Numbered from the stretch's first letter, positions 1 through 8,816 are shown. The stretch is 35,039 nucleotides of DNA from Piromyces finnis (GCA_002104945.1 MCFH01000125.1:1-35039), one strand, 5' to 3'. The notes: generated from the letters alone by a model not told the origin. Numbers and translations: made by a program.

Positions 1-184
1 ATAATAAATTTCAGTATTTAATAATAACTTTATTTTATTTATAATTTAATTTCATCAGTTTAAAAAATATATATATATATTTTAAAAAAAAAAATAATAA
101 AAAAAATTTATAAATAAAAATAAATTTAATACACTTAAATAAAAATATAAAAAAGTTTTTATTGTTGACAATAAAATAACGAAA
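1..184. other. AT-rich 5' flank of the Asn-repeat gene
   Basis: Almost pure A/T. A TATATATATATA stretch lies at about 69-80, roughly 105 bases before the ATG at 185, and could serve as a TATA element, but in DNA of this composition it is weak evidence. No other gene or repeat is seen. Confidence 0.35.
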
Positions 185-1384
185 ATGAAGTACATTAATC
201 TTTCATTATTAGCTTTATGCCTCGTTCTGTTTTTGGTCAATCATGTAAGATAAAAAATAATAATTTTTATAAATATTTATTATATAACTTAAAATTATTA
301 ATATTTTAAAATTAATTATATTAAATTGTAGCAAAAACTATTCCAGGTTACTCTTCTCTTCATCAAAGTCCCTTCCAACTACCTACAACAATTACAAACA
401 ACACAACAACAATTACAACAACGGTTCCAAGACCTCTCCAACTACTACTACTACAAGTCTATCCAACAAACTAACTGGAATAACAACAACAACAACAACA
501 ACAACTGGAACAACAACAACAACAACAACGGTTCCAAGACTCTCCCAACTACTACTACTACTAAGTCTATCCAACAAACTAACTGGAATAACAATAACAA
601 CAACAACAACAACAACTGGAACAACAACAACAACAACAACAACGGTTCTAAGACTCTCCCAACTACTACTACTACCAAGTCTATCCAACAAACTAACTGG
701 AATAACAATAACAACAACAATAACAACAACTGGAACAACAACAACAACAACAACGGTTCCAAGACTCTCCCAACTACTACCACTACCAAGTCTATTCAAC
801 AAACTAACTGGAATAACAACAACAACAACAACAACTGGAACAACAACAACAACAACAACTGGAACAACAACAACAACAACGGTTCCAAGACTCTCCCAAC
901 TACTACTACTACCAAGTCTATTCAACAAACTAACTGGAACAACAACAACAACAATAACAACAACTGGAACAACAACAACAACGGTTCCAAGACTCTCCCA
1001 ACTACTACTACTACCAAGTCTATTCAACAAACTAACTGGAACAACAACAACAACAACAACAACGGTTCCAAGACTCTCCCAACTACTACTACTACCAAGT
1101 CTATCCAACAAACTAATTGGAATAACAATAATAACAACAACAACAACAATAACAACTGGAACAATAATAACAACAACAATAACAACAACAACTGGAACAA
1201 CAACAACAACAACAACAACAGTAATGTTAACTCTTCTGATTATCTTAGCTGTGGTTCTCAAGATTGGGATTGTAAGACTAAGAAGTCTAATGATTGTTAC
1301 TCTGCTCTTAACCAATGTTACCAAGGTAGTGATTACCAAAAATGTCAATCAATTAATGATATTTGTTCCAAGATTTGGAATTAA
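185..1384 (+). CDS. Secreted Asn/Trp-rich repeat protein with Cys-rich C-terminus (two exons, 185-244 and 332-1384)
   Basis: Spliced product of 370 residues, function not recognised. Exon 1 encodes a typical signal peptide (MKYINLSLLALCLVLFLVNH). Exon 2 stays in one open frame to TAA at 1382-1384. The body consists of Asn runs interrupted by Trp (WNNNN..) alternating with six copies of a spacer of the form NGSKTLPTTTTTKSIQQTN. The last ~50 residues are non-repetitive, begin near SSDYLSCGSQDWDC and hold six cysteines ending ...CSKIWN, suggesting a small disulfide-bonded domain. Being secreted and low-complexity it could be a wall, surface or matrix protein, but that is inference. The frame was chosen because only it gives the Trp/Asn pattern, the spacers and the Cys domain together; the AAC repeats leave other frames and the opposite strand open as artefacts. 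The first repeat is out of phase with the others (see findings). Confidence 0.7.
245..331 (+). other. Spliceosomal intron of the Asn-repeat gene
   Basis: An 87-base, almost entirely A/T intron. It starts GTAAGA directly after the signal-peptide codons and ends TTGTAG. It sits in phase 0, so removing it joins the signal peptide to the open frame of exon 2; retained, it gives stop codons at once. Confidence 0.65.
419..1222 (+). repeat. Coding minisatellite: (AAC)n tracts alternating with a GGTTCCAAGACTCTCCCAAC spacer
   Basis: Seven imperfect copies of a unit of roughly 80-125 bases, starting at about 421, 530, 643, 755, 881, 985 and 1064. Each has a near-constant spacer and a variable number of AAC/AAT codons with one to three TGG codons. 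Copy number and tract length look prone to slippage and unequal exchange. Confidence 0.8.
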
Positions 1385-1999
1385 AGATCTTAAACTTTTT
1401 TGTAAAATTAAAGAAATATATAAAGTAAATATAATTAAAAATTTATTTACAATATATTCAATAAGATAAAAGTAATTAGCTTTTATCTAAAAATAAAAGT
1501 ATTATTAATAAGCGTTGACGTTAAATGATAATACTATTATATATTTTATCAAGAAAAGATACAGAAAAAAAATTAGAAAGTTAGAATAAGAAATTTAATT
1601 TTTGTATATTCTTCTTTTTGTATATTAAATATATATAATATAACTAAATATAATTAAATATATATAATTGTTATAATAATTTTTATATTTTTTTTTTGAG
1701 CAATATAAAAATTGTACTATATATATATATATATATATAATTTTAAAAGAAAAATTACTTTTAAATACTATTTTTAAATAACTAAAAATTCTAAAATAAA
1801 GAATTATATATAAAATTAATTTTTAGTAAATATGAAAGAGTCATTGTTAATATTTTATATTTAGAAAACGTAATTGTGATCAAAGTAATATTACTTATAT
1901 ATAAAAAATATATTTTAAAAGATGTTTAAATAATTTTCAATTAATTAAAAATTAATATTTAACTTTTAAATAAAAAAGTATTTTCTTTTAATAGTTAAT
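1385..1999. other. Intergenic AT-rich region
   Basis: No gene seen. It includes the 3' flank of the Asn-repeat gene (an AATAAAAG at about 1491 could act in polyadenylation) and an (AT)n run at about 1718-1739. The rest is unstructured A/T sequence. Confidence 0.5.
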
Positions 2000-2004
2000 A
2001 AAAA
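2000..2004 (-). terminator. Pol III terminator of tRNAi-Met
   Basis: A run of five T on the minus strand, four bases beyond the discriminator base of the tRNA gene; the usual Pol III stop signal. Confidence 0.7.
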
Positions 2005-2008
2005 TTAT

Positions 2009-2080
2009 TAGCAGCGGTATGTTTCGATCATACGACCTGTGGGTTATGAGCCCACCACGCTTCCACTGCGCTACGCTGCT
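2009..2080 (-). tRNA. Initiator tRNA-Met (CAT anticodon)
   Basis: 72 bases without encoded CCA and without intron. The minus strand folds as a full cloverleaf: acceptor AGCAGCG / CGCTGCT with discriminator A, D-stem GCGC / GCGT, anticodon arm GTGGG-CTCATAA-CCCAC, variable loop AGGTC, and T-arm GTATG-ATCGAAA-CATAC. Features known for eukaryotic initiators are present: A1:U72 at the acceptor end, A at the start of the T-loop (ATCGAAA rather than TTCGA), and three G:C pairs in the anticodon stem. It starts cytosolic translation. A T5 terminator follows, and an LTR has inserted just upstream of the 5' end. Confidence 0.95.
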
Positions 2081-2091
2081 CTTTACAAAAT

Positions 2092-2586
2092 TGTAAGAAA
2101 TATTTGTGGCCATAAGTTTGCCCACAAATATTTCAATTGAAACCATATATTCTGGTCACCATTTATTGGCCAAATATATGCATAACCATATATTAATGGT
2201 TATTAATTAAATAGGAAGTTTATTTGCTTTACCCAATCAAGTGGTAAAGAAAATAAACTCATATAGTTAAATAGTATAGTCAAAACTAACGTTAAATACT
2301 TTAGCGTTAGTATTAAAGTAAATTAATAACTATAATAATAATTAATGTAGATAATTATAATTAATAAATAAAAGATATAATTAAAATATAATTATTTAAG
2401 TAAAATTATTTCATAAAATATTTATATAAGTGTTTATATTTATTTTAGTGTTATAATATTTATTTTCCTTCTTTTATTATTTTTTATAAAACTTTATTTA
2501 GTTATTAACTCGTATAGAGAGGTAATAACTAACTTAATTAACTAATTTAATAACCTATTAACTAATATTATAATAAACCTTTTACA
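2092..2586 (+). mobile_element. Solo LTR of the element C family
   Basis: 495 bases, TGTAA...TTACA, the same length as and clearly similar to the LTR at 23545-24039 but with scattered substitutions. It is flanked by a perfect 5-bp duplication AAAAT (2087-2091 and 2587-2591) and has no internal domain, so it is a solo LTR left by LTR-LTR recombination. It begins with a perfect 13-bp inverted repeat (2097-2109 / 2122-2134, 12-base loop) and carries the family self-primer AGCGTTAGTAT at 2303-2313. It lies 11 bp from the mature 5' end of tRNAi-Met, pointing away from it. Confidence 0.92.
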
Positions 2587-3262
2587 AAAATTTTGATATA
2601 AATTGGAATTAATAAATATGAAATTATAATCTTGATATAAACTAACCCTCAAAACAACTTAAAAATAAATAATAAATAATAATAATATTTAAATGTTTAA
2701 TTAAAAGTATAAAAATTATTTATTAAAACTCAGTTTAAATTATATTTTTGTTATAAAATAAACATAGTATAAATAACATTTTAAATAGTAAAATAGTGTT
2801 ATATTAATTAAATTAATTACTTTAAAATAAATTGTTTCTTTTATTTATTATTCATTATTATTTTAAAACATATTAATATTTTATTTTAAAAAGTTAAAAC
2901 AGAAAGAAAATTATAAATACATGTAATTATTTCCTAATTTAAAAATCAATCAATTCTTTTAATAAATGTATTAAATAAAGAGTTGATTCAAAAATATATT
3001 TTAAAATTGTGTTTTTAAAACATAACTTTTATATTTTGTTAATAATCGTTATGTCGAATTAAAATATTTCAAATAACTTTTATAATAAAAATTTACTTTA
3101 AATCTTTTTTTTTTTTATATAAATTGATAAGAACATTATCACTTTTATAATTAATTTAATTATAAATTAAGATAATATTAAACACTTATCAAATTTGGTG
3201 GAGAATCCTTTAAAAGGCCGGTGAAGCTAAGTATTAATATTTACTTCATATATTTATATATA
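2587..3262. other. Intergenic AT-rich region with a small GC island
   Basis: No gene recognised. It is nearly all A/T except about 3196-3230 (GGTGGAGAATCCTT and GGCCGGTGAAGC), which stands out in base composition and may be the remnant of a gene or repeat. The right end is a (TA)-rich stretch that received element A. Confidence 0.45.
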
Positions 3263-3497
3263 TGTAACGAAATATTATAATAATAAACACACACACTCTA
3301 ATGTATCAAATATATGTATTTTTTTTTTAATAATGTTTATTTATTAAATTTATTATTATAATACGACTAACTCGCTAGGTCAGTGTATTATCAAACTAAA
3401 GACGAAACAAAAAAAAAAACTAATTTTTATTAATTATTAATAAAAACACTAAAGAACTATTTTATCTTTCTTATTCTCTCTTTATACATGAAAATTA

Positions 3498-3529
<32 letters not shown>

Positions 3530-3651
3530 CAATTTGATAAGTGAATTAATTACTTAATGATTGGTTATAAAAATATAATTATGAAATTTTCATTAATCTA
3601 ACCTTAATGATTTTCTAGTCTAACCCTTATCATTAGATATACCTCATTACA
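3263..3651 (-). repeat. 3' LTR of element A
   Basis: 389 bases, TGTAA..TTACA in either orientation. It contains a T28 run (3498-3525) and an ATAAAAACACT at about 3440-3450, the same self-primer as in the 5' LTR. On the minus strand a TATAAAG lies about 36 bases before that primer. Confidence 0.93.
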
Positions 3652-3686
3652 AGCTCCTCCTCTAAATTCGGATTCCAGACGAATTT
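3652..3686 (-). promoter_or_regulatory. Polypurine tract and adjacent hairpin of element A
   Basis: On the minus strand AGAGGAGGAGCT abuts the 3' LTR and is the expected plus-strand primer (PPT). Next to it is a perfect 7-bp stem: AAATTCG (3664-3670) / CGAATTT (3680-3686), with a 9-base loop. The same hairpin with a changed base pair occurs in B and D. Confidence 0.7.
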
Positions 3687-3696
3687 ATAAGCTAAT

Positions 3697-3698
<2 letters not shown>

Positions 3699-3739
<41 letters not shown>
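3699..3739. repeat. Poly(T) tract, 41 bases
   Basis: Uninterrupted T run on the plus strand between the A polypurine-tract region and the SINE. On the element's sense strand it is poly(A). Confidence 0.95.
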
Positions 3740-3743
<4 letters not shown>

Positions 3744-3772
3744 AGGCAGTTGACTTCATATGAGAATTAAAA

Positions 3773-4060
3773 GGTGTGGTACAATGGTCGAGTAGTTGGC
3801 AATGAACTAGAAGGTTGTGGGTTCGAAGTCGGGGTTGGTAGAGTAACTTTGATGTAAGGCGGGTTGGCGCCAAGACTAAAGTATGTCCAACAAGTACTAG
3901 AGGTTTCATAGGCAAGGTTCCAATATGGCCGTTTGATAGTACTTGTTCTTGGTACGCTTGTAAGTCCAGTAAATCCCTATGGGAGCTTCGCCAAAACGGT
4001 ATCGGTTAAGTTTATTCTAAAAATTAATATCCCTCATTTGTGTCTAAAAATTAATGAAAA
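3773..4060 (+). mobile_element. tRNA-Ser-derived SINE inside element A (ends approximate)
   Basis: The first ~70 bases resemble a tRNA-Ser gene. An A-box region TGGTACAATGGTCGAGTAG (about 3778-3796) is followed by an anticodon arm GAACTAGAAGGTT (anticodon AGA) and a B box GGTTCGAAGTC (3820-3830). The long variable arm is missing and the acceptor stem does not close. A ~220-base body unrelated to tRNA follows, then an (ATT)-rich end. This tRNA-head plus body layout is that of a Pol III-transcribed SINE. It lies between T41 and T74 tracts, opposite to element A, and is absent from the equivalent place in D. Both boundaries are uncertain. Confidence 0.6.
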
Positions 4061-4081
4061 TTAGTTAATTTTATTATTATT

Positions 4082-4083
<2 letters not shown>

Positions 4084-4157
<74 letters not shown>
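4084..4157. repeat. Poly(T) tract, 74 bases
   Basis: 74 consecutive T on the plus strand. On the sense strand of element A it is poly(A) directly after the chromodomain codons, so the reading frame runs into a poly-Lys tail and the normal end of pol is lost. Confidence 0.95.
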
Positions 4158-4160
<3 letters not shown>

Positions 4161-4587
4161 GGTCTTGTTGAATTCTCTTAGCTTTGCTGGACAGTTCAGA
4201 TTTTCTTCGGGTTCCCATGAGGCTTCTGAAATAGGATATCCTTTCCATTTGATCAAGTACTGAGTTTTGTTATAGCGTCTTCTTTTGTCCAGAATTTCTT
4301 CTACTTCGTATTCCTCCTCTTCGTTTATAATGACAGGTGGTGGAGGTTGAACTTTTCGGTTTGTACTTTTCCCTTCGAAGTAAGGCTCGAGAGATGATTT
4401 ATGGAATACCGGATCAATCTTCATGTTACCAGGGAGTTTCAATTTAAATGAGACTTCTGATATTTGTTGTTCAATTTCATAGGGACCGAGTTTCCGAGGG
4501 GTGAATTTTTTATTTCCCTTAACTAAATTATTATTGATTAACCATACCTTTTCTCCTGGTTTGAATGACGGGCCTGGTTGTCTATGT
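4158..4587 (-). pseudogene. Element A pol, C-terminal part with chromodomain
   Basis: The minus-strand frame gives the end of the integrase C-terminal domain (...[15 protein letters not shown]) followed by a chromodomain: [35 protein letters not shown]. The aromatic cage positions known from HP1 chromodomains are present (Y in EYEV; W and Y in KWKGY), so binding of methylated histone H3 is plausible from family knowledge. The frame upstream of 4442 is shifted relative to the integrase core, and downstream it enters the 74-base poly(A). Confidence 0.8.
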
Positions 4588-5112
4588 CTATTGGCGAAAT
4601 GTTCTTGTTTCTTTTGGGCTTCCGAAAGGTTTTTTCTTGAGGGTGCTGATAATTTCTTTTAATTCTTTTGTGTATTCTTCAGCTCTTGGAACTTCACTTG
4701 TTGTTGGAATTGTTGGATTAAAATTAGGATGGAAACCATAGTTCAAGAAGAAGGGTGTTTGTTTTGCAGATTCTTGAACTGAATTATTGTAACTAAATTC
4801 AGCTAGGCTTAAGTATTCGATCCAGTTAGTGCCTTTGTAATTTGAGAAGCAGCGTAGATATTGTTCTACAACGGAGTTCACTCTCTCCGTCTGGCCATTG
4901 GATTGGTGGTGATAAGCAGAAGAGTATTTCAAATCAATCTTGAGGGTAGCAAAGAATTTCTTCCAAAACTTTGAAGTGAACTGAGAACCTTGGTCGAGAA
5001 CAATGTCGGAGGGGCATCCATGAAGTTTGAAGACGTTGTTAATGAAAGCTTCGGCAGCACGTTCAGCAGTGGGAACTTTTTCAAGAGGGATAAAGTGAGC
5101 CATTTTTGTCAA
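4588..5112 (-). pseudogene. Element A integrase core (fragment)
   Basis: Encodes the second half of the DDE integrase domain: TKMAHFIP, LHGCPSDIVLDQGSQFTSKFW (second Asp) and HHQSNGQTERVN (Glu). The usual DRG around the second Asp reads DQG. The frame breaks just before TKMAHF, where the strand with the first Asp is in another frame, and again near 4600. Not a functional product as it stands. Confidence 0.8.
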
Positions 5113-5835
5113 TCGATCAATGACAACGAAGATACAGGTAAATCCACGAGAAGAGGGGAGGTCAGTGATAAATCCATAGCAATGGAAGACCAGGGACGTT
5201 CACCTAAAGGAAGAGTGGATAATAACCCGTAAGGTTTATGTCTAGAGGATTTCGAACGACAGCAGACCTCACAAGAACGGACATAGTCCTTAACATCCTG
5301 ATACATTTTGGGCCACCAGTAGTTACGGGAAATCAAGGATAAAGTTTTTGAAATACCAAAATGGCCGGCAGCAGGGGAGTCATGACAAGAAGACAGAATT
5401 TCAACTCGGCAATCATTAGGAACATAGATTTTATCTTGGAAAAGGAGGACGTTGTTACTAAGTTTGTAGTCAGAAGAACAATTATCATTGAGAAGTTGAT
5501 TAGAAGTCTCAATGAAGAATTTGTCAAGTTTACAAGAGAGAGCAATTTTTTCAAGAAGAGAAGAAGGAGTGGATGAAGCAAAGCAGGAGCTGAAATTTTC
5601 GGGACGAAAGACAGAGTTATTAGAATCGGAATTGCAAGAGTGAACAAGATAGTCAGGTCTTCTTGACAAGGCATCGGTTTTCCCCGTTCGAGGAACCAGG
5701 GCGATATTCAATGACAAAATCGAATTCAGCAAGGAAAAGGGACCATCTAATTAATCTCTGAGTCATCTTCTCCGGTTTCTTCTGAAAAAGGAGGTTTCTG
5801 TGGTCTGATATAATTTTGGAAAGGATGATTCGCAC
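5109..5835 (-). pseudogene. Element A RNase H end and integrase zinc-binding domain (fragments)
   Basis: Two overlapping frames. 5653-5835 holds the RNase H end (SDHRNLLFQKKPEK region, ...FDFVIEYRPGSSNG). 5109-5732 holds DALSRRPDYL, then the HHCC integrase domain (CHDSPAAGHFGISKTLSL..., SCEVCCRSKSSRHKPYG) and IAMD with the first catalytic Asp, after which the frame is lost. At least two frame breaks. Confidence 0.75.
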
Positions 5836-6763
5836 CTTTCAAAAAATGTCTCCACACTTCTAAGGACGCGACGATAGCCAAAAGTTCTTTATCATAGATA
5901 GGGTAGTTCTTCTCCGGGTTTGTAAGGGATCTAGAAAAGAACGCAACAGGGTGAAGAATATTGTCGGACTTGTTGACTTGAGACAATACAGCACCTATGG
6001 CGAAGCTGCTTGCATCGGTTTCGACAACGAAAGGTAGGTCAACATCAGGATATGCAAGGATAGGCTGACTAATAAAATGCTTAACCAAAGCATCAAAAGC
6101 ATCTTGAGCGGTATCGTTCCAAACGAAGGCGGTGTTCTTCTTGCAAAGTTGGTGGAGTGGGTGAGCAATCTTAGCAAAGCCAGGAATAAATCTACGATAA
6201 TAGTTGGCTAAGCCTAGGAAAGATTGTAGTTCATGGACCGATTTAGGAGTCGGCCATTCCGCAATGGCTTTCACCTTATTAGGGTCCATTCCGATACCAG
6301 AGGCAGAGATTCTATGACCAAGGAAGTCAAGACAAGGAGAGTCGAATAGACATTTTTCAAGTTTAGCGTACAGTCCGGCTTCTTCGAGTCTACGAAGGAC
6401 TTCATTGACGTGTTCATGATGTTCGGCTATATTATCAGAAAAAATGATAATATCGTCAATATACGAAAAGACGAATTTACCGATAATGCCTTCAAGAACG
6501 TCGTTAATAAAATGTTGGAAGACTGCAGGAGCGTTCTTGAGACCGAAAGGCATTACCAGATATTCGAAATGGCCAAATTGACAGGTGAAGGCGGTCTTAT
6601 ATTCATCGCCTTCTTTGATTCTTACCAAGTTATAGGCGGATCGAAGATCTAACTTCGAGAACACCTTAGCTTTTCCTAGATGATCCAACATGTCTTGGAT
6701 CAATGGGAGAGGGTACGAGTTCCTAATGGTGATTTCGTTCAAGCGGCGGTAGTCGATACACAT
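5747..6763 (-). pseudogene. Element A reverse transcriptase and RNase H (fragment)
   Basis: A 338-codon open stretch, starting inside the RT fingers ([20 protein letters not shown]). It contains LDLRSAYN (first catalytic Asp), [10 protein letters not shown], the intact FSYIDDIIIFSD catalytic motif and the RNase H start VETDASSFAIGAVLS with YPIYDKELLAIV. Upstream the frame is broken around a T7 run at 6841-6847; downstream it slips near 5840. RT active-site residues are all present. Confidence 0.85.
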
Positions 6764-7695
6764 ACGAAGTTCTCCACTCTTCTTCGGGACAAACAGAACG
6801 GGAGCACCAGCTGGCGATTTGGATTTGCGGATAAACCCCCTTTTTTTAAATTTTCATTAATGGTTTCTTCTAATACCTTTGATTCTTTCTCAGTAAGTCG
6901 GTAGATTGGACCATAAAACAAGTTGCTATTTGGTCTCAGGTTGATCTCACAGTCGTACGGGCGATGAGGAGGGAGTTTATCAGCGAGCCTTTCCTCGAAC
7001 ACTTTGGAGTGTTGAGAGTAGTGAATTGGAATTTGGGGTGACTCAACTTCAGGTTCTTCTAAACAAGTGAATACATTGAAAGGGTATTCAGGTGTATTTC
7101 CAACTGACATTTCGTCCTTCGATTGGTCTTCGAGTTCAGAAGTGGTAGAGCTAGCAGATTCTTTCCTTAAGCAATTTTCCTTACAGTATTCAGAATGATA
7201 GGAAACGTCCTTACTAGCAAAATTGATTGTCGGATTGTGAAGGGCCAGCCAATCAGAGCCAAGAATACAACAGTAAGAAGGCAATTCTACGACGTAAAAT
7301 TGTAACTGGCATGAGTGATTCATGTGTTCCACAGTTATAGGCCAAGTCTGGCCGATAATCTTTTGGTGACCTCCGATACCTATAATTTGTGGGCATTTTA
7401 CTTTGGTAATTATAGGGATCTCATGGGCCTTAACAAAGGCGTGGTCTATCAAACAGAATTGTGAACCACTATCTAAGAGAACTTTAGTTCCGACAGATTT
7501 GTATGGAAGAACAACATCAACATCGATAACAGTTTGAGGTAAAGAGGAGTTATCCGAAAGTCGAGTGGATTTTTCTTGTTCATTCAAAACATGGACCCCA
7601 GCATTATTAGTATGGTTTTCCTTTTTGGTTCTAATAGGGCATTCAGATAATCGGTGACCAGGTTTACCACAATATAAGCAGAGATTCTCTTTCAT
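6764..7695 (-). pseudogene. Element A nucleocapsid knuckle, protease and RT N-terminus (fragment)
   Basis: Starts with a CCHC zinc knuckle (CLYCGKPGHRLSECP). An aspartic protease follows (KVLLDSGSQFCLID, then ILGSDWLALHNP), then the linker typical of this family (LPPHRPYDCEINL, LFYGPIYRLTEKES) leading into RT. The frame slips at the C/T homopolymer near 6840-6847, just before the KSKSPAGAPV stretch. The gag frame upstream ends at TGA overlapping the ATG at 7695. Confidence 0.8.
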
Positions 7696-8359
7696 TCGGC
7701 GGCTAGTTCTTCACTTGAAATGGGGCCAAAATTATTTTCCTTCTTGGGCTGAGTGGATTTACTTGTAGATCTTTCTGAGGAGCGGGATTGGAAGCTTTGT
7801 TTAGAACGGAAACTTCTATTGGATCTTCTGTTTATTTCCTCTTGGTGGCATGCCAATCTACTTCCTATACGACTGGCTATTGTTTGTAAGTTTATCAAGG
7901 TAGAAGGGCCAGGAAACATCTGAAGGATATGGGTGGCGATTCTATCGTCCAACCCATCAACAAAAGCATCCATCTTGGCTTGTTCATTCCAAGTGGATTC
8001 ATCAGCATAGTAGTTAAATTCCTTGATATACTCTTGAGTATTGGATAGGCCATGTTGTTTGATCTTCTTGAGCTTTTGGTTGGCAGTATAGACCATATCC
8101 TGAAAACCAAAAGCAGCCTTCAGCTTTCCAACAAAGGCGCCATAATCCTGTAAGCAAGGGATCATGGTTGTTAATCAAGGTAGCAGCCCAATTCATTGCA
8201 TCCCCGTAGAAGGCGACTAACGACGTAGAAGACCTTTTCTCCATCGTCCTTCCTATTTCAGGATGGAATCATAAAGATCATGTCCATTTTGGCTAAGAAT
8301 CCCTTCAGGTAGCGACGGTTGCCATCAAAACCGTTCTTCAAATCAGCAGAGTTATCCAT
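7692..8359 (-). pseudogene. Element A gag (frame-broken)
   Basis: ATG at 8357-8359 (MDNSADLKNGFDGNRRYLKG..) lies about 60 bases inside the PBS, matching the gag start of B. The frame breaks after about 30 residues (near 8270) and again near 8160. The longest piece (7692-8165) holds the retrotransposon gag core: YIKEFNYYADESTWNEQAK, AFVDGLDDRIATHILQMFPG and a Ser/Arg-rich tail. B provides the intact version of the same protein. Confidence 0.8.
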
Positions 8360-8417
8360 AAAAAAAATTAGAAGTAAGCAAATAAACGAGGCACTGAGGT
8401 AGCGATCTTTTTCTTAG

Positions 8418-8428
8418 AGTGTTTTTAT
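8418..8428 (-). promoter_or_regulatory. Self-primer binding site (PBS) of element A
   Basis: Minus-strand ATAAAAACACT immediately inside the 5' LTR. It is exactly complementary over 11 bases to AGTGTTTTTAT in the same LTR (8605-8615, minus strand); base 12 mismatches. There is no TGG, hence no standard tRNA primer. Confidence 0.75.
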
Positions 8429-8663
8429 TGTAACGAAATATTATAATAATAAACACACACACTCTAATGTATCAAATATATGTATTTTTTTTTTAATAAT
8501 GTTTATTTATTAAATTTATTATTATAATACGACTAACTCGCTAGGTCAGTGTATTATCAAACTAAAGACGAAACAAAAAAAAAACTAATTTTTATTAATT
8601 ATTAATAAAAACACTAAAGAACTATTTTATCTTTCTTATTCTCTCTTTTATACATGAAAATTA

Positions 8664-8694
<31 letters not shown>

Positions 8695-8816
8695 CAATTT
8701 GATAAGTGAATTAATTACTTAATGATTGGTTATAAAAATATAATTATGAAATTTTCATTAATCTAACCTTAATGATTTTCTAGTCTAACCCTTATCATTA
8801 GATATACCTCATTACA
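8429..8816 (-). repeat. 5' LTR of element A
   Basis: 388 bases, followed by target duplication ATATA. Minus-strand TATAAAAG at about 8645-8652 precedes the primer-like AGTGTTTTTAT (8605-8615) by some 36 bases, the usual TATA-to-start distance, so transcription probably begins at the primer sequence. Confidence 0.93.

Larger units (their letters stand above)
3263..8816 (-). mobile_element. Element A: chromodomain Ty3/gypsy LTR retrotransposon, recent but frame-broken
   Basis: 5554 bases on the minus strand with target duplication ATATA (3258-3262 and 8817-8821). Order 5'->3' on the minus strand: 5' LTR, PBS, gag with CCHC knuckle, protease, RT, RNase H, integrase, chromodomain, SINE insertion, hairpin, polypurine tract, 3' LTR. 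By eye the two LTRs differ only in homopolymer lengths (an A run of 11 versus 10, T runs of 28 versus 27 and 3 versus 4), so insertion was very recent. The coding part nevertheless has at least six frame breaks, several at homopolymers. Confidence 0.93.

Noticed and set aside
413-1348. Long minus-strand and out-of-frame ORFs rich in Val, Leu or Thr over the Asn-repeat gene
   Set aside because: They are translations of the (AAC)n repeats in other frames; no start context, no domain, and only the plus-strand frame gives signal peptide, Trp pattern and Cys domain.
2009-2080. Elongator tRNA-Met
   Set aside because: A1:U72, the ATCGAAA T-loop and three G:C pairs in the anticodon stem are initiator features.
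3196-3230. Small GC island as exon or RNA gene
   Set aside because: Too short, no recognisable fold or protein match; kept only as a remark in the intergenic entry.
3600-3640. GTTAGACTAGAAAATC in the U3 of A (minus strand) as another tRNA-like module
   Set aside because: Resembles a tRNA-Ser anticodon arm but lacks any B box or spacing; likely chance.
3685-3915. 76-codon ORF through the SINE
   Set aside because: Minus-strand reading of the tRNA-derived head and poly(A); no protein-like composition.
8418-8428. Standard tRNA primer-binding sites next to the LTRs
   Set aside because: No TGG or other recognisable tRNA 3'-end complement follows any of the LTRs; the self-complement explanation fits better.
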